DNA from: Bacteroidales bacterium GP1
GTDB taxonomy: Bacteria > Bacteroidota > Bacteroidia > Bacteroidales > Muribaculaceae
Reading direction: 5' to 3'
Assembly: GCA_001701105.1 (NCBI GenBank)
Contig: DAAI01000057.1
Span: 52,290 to 62,430, forward strand
DNA: 10,141 nt
Under the pieces are notes generated by a model. It saw only the letters and a program-made list of their open reading frames with translations. It ran no database searches and had not been told where the DNA came from. Within the stretch, counting starts at the first letter, position 1. Every line of letters starts with the position of its first letter. Positions 1-5,749 of the stretch are shown here, piece after piece. The position numbers and the translations under genes were made by a program.

Positions 1-1
1 G

Positions 2-769
2 CGGTTGAGGAATTTGCGCGCTGCATCCTCCTTCATTTCAGAGGATCCGGTGCAGTTTCCGCGTCGGTTCAGCCGTCTGCAGGATATAGAGATAGCCTCC
101 TTCCTTTCGGCCACAATAGCATGGGGCAACAGGAAAATGATATGTCGTGATGCCGACAGGATGTTCGCGCTTCTGGAAAATGAACCATACAATTTTGTCA
201 TGGATAGGGGTTATGAGGACATTGACCCGGATATCAATATTCATCGCACATTCTTCGGCCGACATATGCGCCAATACCTCAATGGGCTGCACAACATATA
301 TTCGAGATATGAAAGTCTGGATGCTTTCAGCCAATCGATCAGGGCCGGGGAGGATGAGGCTCCGGCATGGCGGCTTGTCGAGGGAATGCAGAGATTATTT
401 ACCGATGCCAATGGCGGGATTCCGTGCGAGAGGTGCTTGCCTAACGATTTAAAGAATACAGCTCTGAAAAGAATAAACATGGCATTGCGCTGGCTTGTGC
501 GGGATGACGGGATTGTGGATATGGGAGTATGGAAATCTATTCCGAAGAATAAGTTATATATTCCCCTTGATGTCCATGTGGGCAACACTGCAAGAAAATT
601 AGACTTGCTCACCCGGAAATCCAACGACCGTAAGGCCGTGGAGGAACTTACAGCTACATTGCGCAGTATGAATCCGGCTGATCCGGCTCTCTATGACTAT
701 GCCCTCTTTGGAATCGGGATCAAGGGTAAGGAAATCAACGGGGAGAATAAGATAAATTTGACTAAATGA
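2..769 (+). CDS. TIGR02757 / DUF2400 family protein, 5' end outside the window
   Basis: Uncharacterised bacterial family (Pfam DUF2400). Counting from the TTG at position 5, the family hallmarks are DPVQFPRRFS (14-23), the QDIEIASFL...AWGNRKMI block (26-46), IPLDVHVGNTARKLDLL (186-202) and the closing DPALYDYALFGIGI (226-239). The LDVHV segment and the D-x-ALFG-G ending resemble the helix-hairpin-helix DNA glycosylase fold, so a DNA-repair-like or nucleic-acid role is possible; that is inference. The frame is open back to the first base, and relatives have about 10 or more residues before the SFI-xx-DP motif, so the true start probably lies upstream and the TTG is probably internal. The stop overlaps the next gene's ATG (ATGA), which suggests translational coupling to an exported glycan hydrolase, an odd partner for a cytosolic protein. 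Confidence 0.85.
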   Translation, partial: RLRNLRAASSFISEDPVQFPRRFSRLQDIEIASFLSATIAWGNRKMICRDADRMFALLENEPYNFVMDRGYEDIDPDINIHRTFFGRHMRQYLNGLHNIYSRYESLDAFSQSIRAGEDEAPAWRLVEGMQRLFTDANGGIPCERCLPNDLKNTALKRINMALRWLVRDDGIVDMGVWKSIPKNKLYIPLDVHVGNTARKLDLLTRKSNDRKAVEELTATLRSMNPADPALYDYALFGIGIKGKEINGENKINLTK

Positions 770-2256
770 GGAGAATATACATATATCTATTGTCGGCTTT
801 ATTGCTGATGACACTATCAGATGCAGATGCACAGAGTCCGAAAAGGGAATTTCGTGGAGCGTGGCTTCATGTGATAGGCCAGACTCAGTGGCAAAATAAG
901 ACTACCGCCCAGGCAAAAGAATACATCTGTCAACAGCTCGACCGGCTACAGCAAGCCGGCTGTAATGCGGTAATCTTTCAAGTGCGCCCCACGGCAGATG
1001 CTGTGTATAAATCACAACTTGAGCCCTGGAGTGCATGGTTAACAGGTAAGCGTGGCAAAGCCCCCGATCCAATGTGGGATCCGATGGAGTATGCGCTTAC
1101 TGAAGCCCATAAACGCGGGATGGAGTTTCATGCCTGGCTAAATCCTTATCGTGTCACATCCACCGCCAAGGAGATCCTATCGTCCGACCATCCGTCGAAA
1201 AAGGAACCGCACCGGTTTTTTCAATATAACGGCCAAGTGTTGTTCGATCCAGCCTATCAGGAAAACCGCGATTTCATCTGTAAGGTGGTTAGTGATATAG
1301 TGAGTCGTTATGATGTGGATGCTATTCATATAGACGATTATTTCTACCCTTATCCGGCTCCCGGGAAAGCCATTCCTGACGACGCTTCATATAAGAAGTT
1401 TGGAAACGGCATGAACCGCGGCGACTGGCGGAGGAAGAATGTGGATTTACTGATAGAACAATTGCATCACACGATAAAACGCGAAAAGCCGTGGGTGCGT
1501 TTCGGGGTAAGTCCCTTCGGGATATGGAGAAACAAGAAGTCGGATCCGCGGGGCAGTTCCAGTACGGGACTTCAGAATTATGACGACCTATATGCCGATG
1601 TCCTGTTGTGGGCAAAAAAAGGATGGATCGATTATCTTGCCCCACAGCTTTACTGGAACCTTGACCATCCGGCAGCCCCGAGCCGCAAGCTCGTGGAGTG
1701 GTGGAATAATAATGCCAATGGAGTGGATATTTATGTTGGGCAGGATGTAAAACGCACTATGGATACACCCGATCCGGCCAACCATTCCTCCAACGAACTC
1801 GATACGAAAATAAAAATGAGCCGTCAGCTTCCAAATATCAAAGGAAATGTATGGTGGCATGGTTATTGGGTAACGGATAATTATAAAGGAGCGGGGCGTC
1901 TCCTGGCGGATAATTATCAATCGACTATCGCACTCCCCCCCGCTTATAAGGGACCCGGTGACGGACCAAGACCCGTTGATAAAATAAAAGTCGTGAAGCA
2001 TGGGGCAACCGAGATGCTTGAATGGGACGCACCCAAGAGGGGCTATGAAGAAAAAGCGGAAGATGCGGTTAGATTCGTGGTATATCAATTCTTCAACGGT
2101 GAAAAGACCGATACATCGAATGCCGAAGCCATAGTGGCCCTTACTCCTTATACCAAGATGAAGATTGATCCGAATGAAAGGGGAGTGACTTATGCCGTGA
2201 GCGTGCTGGATAGGCTTAACAGAGAGTCGAAGCCGGTTTTCCTTTACGTGAAATAA
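766..2256 (+). CDS. Exported GHL10 (DUF187) family glycoside hydrolase
   Basis: A 496-residue secreted protein. The signal peptide covers residues 1-22 (MRR, hydrophobic core, cleavage after ADA before QS). There is no lipobox cysteine, so it should be a soluble periplasmic protein. The catalytic (beta/alpha)8 domain spans about 28-385, with EFRGAWLHV (28-36), AVIFQVRPTADAVY (68-81), HKRGMEFHAWLNPYR (115-129), DAIHIDDYFYPYP (185-197), RFGVSPFGIWRN (245-256) and DYLAPQLYW (289-297). The paired acids D190 and D191, with E120 nearby, are the natural catalytic or binding candidates; that is inference. Residues about 400-496 look like a fibronectin type III or Ig-like beta domain, usual in this family. 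The E. coli relative DigH (YddW) cleaves peptidoglycan glycan strands stripped of peptides, so a cell-wall role is as likely as a dietary one. The start overlaps the upstream stop by ATGA, and the GH53 gene begins 15 bp downstream, so these look like one operon. Confidence 0.9.
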   Translation: MRRIYIYLLSALLLMTLSDADAQSPKREFRGAWLHVIGQTQWQNKTTAQAKEYICQQLDRLQQAGCNAVIFQVRPTADAVYKSQLEPWSAWLTGKRGKAPDPMWDPMEYALTEAHKRGMEFHAWLNPYRVTSTAKEILSSDHPSKKEPHRFFQYNGQVLFDPAYQENRDFICKVVSDIVSRYDVDAIHIDDYFYPYPAPGKAIPDDASYKKFGNGMNRGDWRRKNVDLLIEQLHHTIKREKPWVRFGVSPFGIWRNKKSDPRGSSSTGLQNYDDLYADVLLWAKKGWIDYLAPQLYWNLDHPAAPSRKLVEWWNNNANGVDIYVGQDVKRTMDTPDPANHSSNELDTKIKMSRQLPNIKGNVWWHGYWVTDNYKGAGRLLADNYQSTIALPPAYKGPGDGPRPVDKIKVVKHGATEMLEWDAPKRGYEEKAEDAVRFVVYQFFNGEKTDTSNAEAIVALTPYTKMKIDPNERGVTYAVSVLDRLNRESKPVFLYVK

Positions 2257-2271
2257 CCCAAAATCGCCATT

Positions 2272-3519
2272 ATGAGAAGAATTCTGTTATCCGTCTTTCT
2301 GGTTGCTATGTTGTTCGCCGGACTTAAAGCAGAGACTCGCTACGCCGGGGGCGATATCTCATTATTGCCTGAATATGAAAAGGCGGGCGCACAATATAAA
2401 GATACCGAAGGCAAACCAATAGCCGATTTAATCCCCTGGCTAAAAGAGCAAGGGATGAATGCGATGAGAGTGCGATTGTTTGTCGATCCGGCGGCATATA
2501 CGGGAAGTGATAAGGATCCGAACGCATGTCAGGACCTGGAATATATTAAGCCGGTATGCAAACGAATAGTGGATGCCGGGATGGATCTGATGCTTGATTT
2601 CCATTATTCCGACACATGGGCAGATCCCGGAAAGCAGTGGACGCCGGAAGAATGGAAAGATCTAACCGACGAGCAATTGTATCAACAGATTTATGAATAT
2701 ACCAAAGGAGTGCTCGCTGAACTCAAGGCCAATGGCATCGTGCCGGCCTTTATCCAACCCGGTAATGAAATAAGCTACGGAATGCTTTGGGGGCCTGTAG
2801 GTACTCCCGAGAATGATTTGAAGAAAACATATATAGGCAGCGACAAGAACTGGGATCGATTCTGCACGCTATTGCGTCAGGCTATAAAGGCTTGCAGGGA
2901 AGAATGTCCGGATGCAAAAATAGTGATTCACACCGAGCGGGTGGCTCAGGTGAATGTGCAGAGCAATTTTTATGCCATGATGAAAAAGTTTGGGGTGGAA
3001 TACGATATTGTCGGCCTTAGCTATTATCCTTATTTCCATGGAAACATGGCGACTCTCAGGAATGCGTTGGCAGCCGTTGAGAAGGATTGTCCCGACAAAG
3101 ATATAATGATTGTTGAGACAGGCTATTCGTATAAATGGCCCGTACCCGGCACTACCCATGACAATAGCACGACATGGCCTTATTCCGAAGAAGGGCAGAA
3201 CAAATTTATGCATGATTTAGTGGCAGAATGCGAAGCGCGCCCGAGTGTAAATGGAATTTTCTGGTGGTGGATGGAATATAATGCTTATGACACTACCCTG
3301 ACAGGATGGTACAATGCTGCGTTGTTCGATAGCACAACCGGCAAAGCTACGAAAGCTCTTACCACGCTTGCCTCTTTCGCAAAAGATTCAGGCATGCTGA
3401 CCATATGCCCGGAAGGTGGGGCTGAAGTAAAAATATGGTATAATCTTCAGGGAATCCCTTCGGATCAGCCCGGAGAGCATGGGATTTTTATCCGAAATGG
3501 GAAGAAGATTTTGCGCTAA
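2272..3519 (+). CDS. GH53 arabinogalactan endo-beta-1,4-galactanase
   Basis: A 415-residue exported enzyme expected to cut beta-1,4-galactan, the side chain of pectic rhamnogalacturonan I and type I arabinogalactan. The signal peptide is about residues 1-20, with no lipobox cysteine. The GH53 (beta/alpha)8 barrel spans about 23-370: RYAGGDISLLPEYE (23-36), GMNAMRVRLFVDP (61-73), LDFHYSDTWADPG (108-120), FIQPGNEI (160-167) with the acid/base E166, DIVGLSYYPYFHG (245-257), and IMIVETGYSYKWP (278-290) with the nucleophile E282. Both clan GH-A glutamates are intact, so activity is expected. Residues about 374-415 form a short tail (KIWYNLQG, then GIFIRNGKKILR) of a type frequent at the C-termini of secreted Bacteroidales proteins; its function is not settled. 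The gene follows GHL10 by 15 bp. No SusC/SusD transporter or other pectinase lies nearby, so it may use substrate released by enzymes encoded elsewhere. Confidence 0.95.
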   Translation: MRRILLSVFLVAMLFAGLKAETRYAGGDISLLPEYEKAGAQYKDTEGKPIADLIPWLKEQGMNAMRVRLFVDPAAYTGSDKDPNACQDLEYIKPVCKRIVDAGMDLMLDFHYSDTWADPGKQWTPEEWKDLTDEQLYQQIYEYTKGVLAELKANGIVPAFIQPGNEISYGMLWGPVGTPENDLKKTYIGSDKNWDRFCTLLRQAIKACREECPDAKIVIHTERVAQVNVQSNFYAMMKKFGVEYDIVGLSYYPYFHGNMATLRNALAAVEKDCPDKDIMIVETGYSYKWPVPGTTHDNSTTWPYSEEGQNKFMHDLVAECEARPSVNGIFWWWMEYNAYDTTLTGWYNAALFDSTTGKATKALTTLASFAKDSGMLTICPEGGAEVKIWYNLQGIPSDQPGEHGIFIRNGKKILR

Positions 3520-3576
3520 AATGAGCAAAATTATGATTAAGGTGTTATAAAGATAAAGACTATAAACATCGCAATT

Positions 3577-4110
3577 ATGAAGAACATATATACCATAGCA
3601 AAAGGGATGCTCCTAAGCCTCGGGCTTGTGACAGGAGTCGCAGGGATGATGGCCCAGAATAGCCTTCCGGCTCCCGGAAGCGGTGGAAGTTTTCAACCTA
3701 ACACCGGAGGTATGGGACCCGGTGGGGGAGGTATGGGTCCTGGTGGAGGATTTGGATGGAATCCCGGGCCGCCTCCATCAAACTGGGGAAGTCCCTGGTA
3801 TAGCGGTTGGAACAGCTCGCCCACTATCGTGGTGAATCCTTCGACTAATTTCCAGAATCAGGGAACTGCCAAAGTGATTGCATGCGGTTACGACGTACAG
3901 GGAGTCTGGAGGGTTGTACCTTTATTGGTAAGCTATCAGTATAACGGTGTCCAGTATAATGTGAATGTACTGAATGCCTGGAACCCATGGACCGATATGT
4001 GGGATAAAGGAGTGGATGTTCCGGCGTATAGCACGGACTATGTCCTCCGTAACGTTACCTACGACTATTACGCAGTTCTCTCAACCGGTACCTACTATTT
4101 TAACCTTTAG
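3577..4110 (+). CDS. Small secreted Gly/Trp/Tyr-rich protein, function unknown
   Basis: I do not recognise a named family. The 177-residue product has a clear signal peptide (about 1-26, hydrophobic core at 11-25, cleavage near MMAQ). A low-complexity stretch follows at about 30-70: Gly/Pro-rich with two exact GMGPGGG units (45-51, 52-58), then a Trp/Pro segment containing WNPGPPPSNWGSPWYSGW (61-78). The C-terminal part (about 82-177) is rich in Val, Tyr and Asn with alternating polar and hydrophobic residues, as in a small beta-sheet domain; it has a single cysteine (C103). This suggests an exported surface or periplasmic protein with a flexible spacer in front of a beta domain. It lies 57 bp after GH53 on the same strand, with no terminator or recognisable promoter between, so it may share the transcript. 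The hairpin at 4155-4194 ends this unit. Confidence 0.75.
   Translation: MKNIYTIAKGMLLSLGLVTGVAGMMAQNSLPAPGSGGSFQPNTGGMGPGGGGMGPGGGFGWNPGPPPSNWGSPWYSGWNSSPTIVVNPSTNFQNQGTAKVIACGYDVQGVWRVVPLLVSYQYNGVQYNVNVLNAWNPWTDMWDKGVDVPAYSTDYVLRNVTYDYYAVLSTGTYYFNL
3709..3750 (+). repeat. Two-copy 21-bp in-frame tandem repeat coding GMGPGGG
   Basis: Two adjacent 21-bp units (3709-3729 and 3730-3750) encode identical heptapeptides GMGPGGG while differing at several third codon positions (for example GGA CCC against GGT CCT). The peptide identity with diverged codons suggests selection on the protein rather than a fresh DNA duplication. Confidence 0.8.
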
Positions 4111-4154
4111 AGGGTATTATACAAAAATTAGAGCTGCTTAAATAATGAATATAA

Positions 4155-4194
4155 TTCTCCGGCAATTGTGTGTGAAAACACGATTGCCGGAGAA
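4155..4194. terminator. Long hairpin between convergent genes, probable bidirectional terminator
   Basis: A perfect 12-bp stem pairs 4155-4166 (TTCTCCGGCAAT) with 4183-4194, extended by four more pairs (4167-4170 with 4179-4182, including one T-G) around an 8-nt loop. It lies 44 bp after the Gly-rich gene and 56 bp before the end of the convergent PH-domain gene. The flanks are AT-rich but lack a clean T run on either side, so strong intrinsic termination is not guaranteed. Apart from this hairpin, I see nothing in 4111-4250. Confidence 0.7.
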
Positions 4195-4250
4195 ATTATT
4201 AATTTGTGCAAACGTGGGTGGCTGATATCACTATGATAATATAGGAGCAG

Positions 4251-4730
4251 TTAGCAGTCTATTCTTGAGGCGATATAATTTGCCATTTCAATGGCATTCT
4301 CACACCCAAGAACATATTGTTTCCCATCTTTAAGTTTCACGACAATACAACTGTCTCGGCTGCCATAATATCCAATGTATTGTCCGATCATGATGTCGCT
4401 GAAATAACCCCAATAACCAAAATATCCTCCACTGGCACACAGCCTCAATCCTCCGGAGGAGGGATAGCAAGTATCTACGGCCTGGATAGAATCATAGGGA
4501 AAGACTTTTGGTGATGATAGGAGCCGATGAAGAATAATTCCTGACTTGGTCGCTTCAATAGATCGGGGGCAAAAATAAAGTCCGGCCATTGTCACACCAC
4601 CCATAATGATGCAGAATAGAATCAGTTTCTCAACATTATCCCTCACTATGAATATCCCCACTACGAAGAGTATCAGGACGCCTGCAGTGATAATCAGCGA
4701 ATATGCGCTGAATCTGACTTTTTGTTTCAT
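4251..4730 (-). CDS. Two-helix membrane protein with a bacterial PH-like domain
   Basis: A 159-residue protein. Two hydrophobic helices at about 9-29 and 34-54 are separated by a short charged turn (RDNVEK), followed by a soluble domain to the end. That domain resembles small bacterial PH domains: GIILHRL (64-70), a YDSI strand (79-82), a conserved aromatic/Gly segment LCASGGYFGYWGYFSD (97-112), IGYYG (119-123) and DGKQYVLGCENAIEMANYIAS (135-155). Similar proteins are common in Bacteroidales without a defined function; ligand or lipid binding at the membrane is inference from the fold. It begins 11 bp after the XRE gene and should be the last gene of a three-gene transcript starting near 5368. 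An alternative reading is a subunit of a membrane sensor that controls the XRE regulator. Confidence 0.8.
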   Translation of the reverse strand: MKQKVRFSAYSLIITAGVLILFVVGIFIVRDNVEKLILFCIIMGGVTMAGLYFCPRSIEATKSGIILHRLLSSPKVFPYDSIQAVDTCYPSSGGLRLCASGGYFGYWGYFSDIMIGQYIGYYGSRDSCIVVKLKDGKQYVLGCENAIEMANYIASRIDC

Positions 4731-4741
4731 ATCGATATCGT

Positions 4742-4942
4742 TTAATCGGTTTCTTCAAGAATGAAAATGCATTCTACCGGCTTGCCAAAAAATCGGCTTA
4801 TTTTGAGTGCTAATGGCGTTGACGGAAGAAACCGGTTTTTCTCAATCGCCACTATTGTCTGCCGGCTTACTCCTACAGCATCAGCGAGTTGTTGTTGTGT
4901 AATATTCACCTCTGCGCGTTCCACTTTAATCCTGTTCTTCAT
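4742..4942 (-). CDS. XRE-family helix-turn-helix transcriptional regulator (66 aa)
   Basis: A minimal Cro/CI-type DNA-binding protein with no extra sensor domain. The HTH spans about 15-35: TQQQLADAVGVS (15-26) is the scaffold helix and turn, and SRQTIVAIEKN (26-36) holds the recognition helix. The sequence continues with LALKISRFFG (44-53) and an acidic tail. This short architecture is typical of regulators encoded beside a small integral membrane protein. The start overlaps the end of the membrane-protein gene by 17 bp, implying coupled translation and a fixed ratio of the two. It very likely regulates its own cassette; the palindrome at 5354-5367 is the best operator candidate. Lacking a ligand domain, its activity may be set by the membrane partner, which is inference. 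Confidence 0.92.
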   Translation of the reverse strand: MKNRIKVERAEVNITQQQLADAVGVSRQTIVAIEKNRFLPSTPLALKISRFFGKPVECIFILEETD

Positions 4943-5345
4943 CTATGCTCATCTTGTTGTGCCGATACATCTCCATTCGGAAGATACATACGAAAAGAAT
5001 TGGAAGAAGCACAAGATTTATAACGGCGAAGTCAAGGTAATGTACCCCATTAATCAAAATCGTAAAGCCCACAAGCATAATAACATATATATAAATTGAG
5101 TTCAGAAGAGAAGCAAGACGAATAGACTTTGTCATTTCATCTTCTCCCTTCTCTTTAGAACATACAATAAACAATGCGCCAAGTGCAATACCTATAATTA
5201 CACTATCTTTTACAATAGTTTCAGGGAGAGGAGTGAAAGAAATCACATCAAAATATATAAGGATGCCCATCGCCAACGATGGAACAAACATTATCCACCC
5301 TATCAGTTGAAATATGTGAGGGAAAAGAAAAATTTTCATAAGCAT
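4926..5345 (-). CDS. Four-helix membrane protein partnered with the XRE regulator
   Basis: A 139-residue integral membrane protein with predicted helices at about 10-32, 45-63, 78-100 and 104-123. A charged cytoplasmic-looking loop between helices 2 and 3 (SKEKGEDEMTKSIRLASL, 63-80) is the most conserved-looking part. The general plan, with two helix pairs around an acidic loop and a downstream XRE gene, recalls the DUF2178-like membrane proteins paired with small XRE regulators; the assignment is by resemblance only. The start at 5345 gives MLMK, and an ATG two codons later is equally possible. There is no Shine-Dalgarno. It is the first gene of the cassette, about 22 nt after the predicted transcription start, and its last 17 bp overlap the XRE start. 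It is visibly more AT-rich than the fabD/asd region. Confidence 0.8.
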   Translation of the reverse strand: MLMKIFLFPHIFQLIGWIMFVPSLAMGILIYFDVISFTPLPETIVKDSVIIGIALGALFIVCSKEKGEDEMTKSIRLASLLNSIYIYVIMLVGFTILINGVHYLDFAVINLVLLPILFVCIFRMEMYRHNKMSIDEEQD

Positions 5346-5353
5346 AAGAATTA

Positions 5354-5367
5354 ATTAGAGTTCTAAT
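5354..5367. promoter_or_regulatory. Candidate XRE operator: 14-bp perfect palindrome
   Basis: The site is ATTAGA-GT-TCTAAT, with 6-bp arms perfectly inverted. It lies 8 bp upstream of the -7 box's inner edge on the transcribed side, so it covers the predicted transcription start and initial transcribed bases of the cassette. That position suits steric repression by the XRE protein encoded two genes along. No binding evidence is visible in sequence alone. Confidence 0.45.
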
Positions 5368-5374
5368 GATAATG

Positions 5375-5405
5375 CAAAGTTATATATTTAATTTTATAAA
5401 AGCAA
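5375..5405 (-). promoter_or_regulatory. Bacteroidetes-type promoter of the membrane/XRE/PH cassette
   Basis: On the minus strand the -7 box is TAACTTTG (5375-5382), an exact TAnnTTTG match. The -33 element is TTG (5403-5405) and the spacer is exactly 20 bp (5383-5402), the usual Bacteroides sigma-ABfr arrangement. Predicted transcription start is about 5368, giving a leader of about 22 nt. Confidence 0.75.
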
Positions 5406-5444
5406 GTAAACTTTACATTATGTAAATAATATTTTACAATATTA
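5406..5444. promoter_or_regulatory. Cluster of GTAAA/TTTAC half-sites upstream of the cassette promoter
   Basis: Four alternating half-sites lie directly upstream of the -33 element: GTAAA 5406-5410, TTTAC 5412-5416, GTAAA 5422-5426 and TTTAC 5433-5437. They build three overlapping dyads, the best being TTTACAT-T-ATGTAAA (5412-5426, 7-bp perfect arms). A further inverted repeat TAATATT-TTAC-AATATTA spans 5427-5444. The position suits binding by an activator or cooperative repressor. AT-richness raises the chance of fortuitous palindromes. Confidence 0.4.
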
Positions 5445-5680
5445 GTGAGTTTTCGTGGTTATGAACGATGAAGTTCCGCAAAGGATTGCTTATCAATGAG
5501 GGAGAAGAATGGTATAAGACGGTAGAAAACTTGCAGAGACAGGAAGAAAAATTGTATCTATGAAAAAGCCTTCAAATTCAAAACATCATTCTCAACAATT
5601 GGTATGTTACCTTATAATAGGACGGGGAATAAGAATGGCAAGTATGGGATGGATACGTCCGGGCGATAAGGGGAGAAAAT
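5445..5680 (+). other. Intergenic stretch with two tiny overlapping ORFs, coding status doubtful
   Basis: No established gene is visible here. Two plus-strand mini-ORFs overlap by ATGA. The first (5468-5563, 31 aa) begins MKFRKGLLINEGEEWYKTV. The second (5560-5682, 40 aa) begins MKKPSNSKHHSQQLVCYLII and contains GRGIRMASMGW. I recognise neither. I find no convincing TAnnTTTG promoter before them, and the second ORF's stop runs into the asd terminator hairpin. They could be a coupled pair of small proteins, the remnant of a decayed gene, or chance. The minus strand of this stretch holds nothing better. Confidence 0.2.
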
Positions 5681-5715
5681 AAGAGTGCCCGGGCAGAATT
5701 GCCGAAGGCACTCTT
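5681..5715 (-). terminator. Terminator of the fabD-asd unit
   Basis: A 9-bp outer stem pairs 5681-5689 (AAGAGTGCC) with 5707-5715, with an inner GGCA/TGCC stem and a GAAT loop. On the minus strand it is followed by a T-rich run (TTATTTTC). It lies 35 bp beyond the asd stop. Confidence 0.75.
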
Positions 5716-5749
5716 TGCGAATTTTTATATAGCCTTGTTGATTATCTCG

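Noticed and set aside
1..50. Possible frameshift at the beginning of the DUF2400 gene: frame 1 reads AVEEFARC, which looks family-like, before frame 2 continues with ASSFISEDP.
   Set aside because: The similarity is only a few residues, and frame 2 (RLRNLRAASSF) is also acceptable. Too little upstream sequence is present to decide.
766..4110. A polysaccharide utilisation locus.
   Set aside because: Only two glycoside hydrolases are seen, with no SusC/SusD pair, hybrid two-component system or ECF sigma/anti-sigma genes.
4742..5345. A toxin-antitoxin module, because a tiny XRE protein overlaps a small membrane protein.
   Set aside because: The partner is a four-helix 139-residue protein unlike known toxins, and a third PH-domain gene follows. 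A regulator plus membrane partner explains it better.
5445..5680. A tRNA, sRNA or mobile-element remnant in the gap.
   Set aside because: I see no cloverleaf, no transposase-like residues, and no terminal inverted repeats or target duplications.
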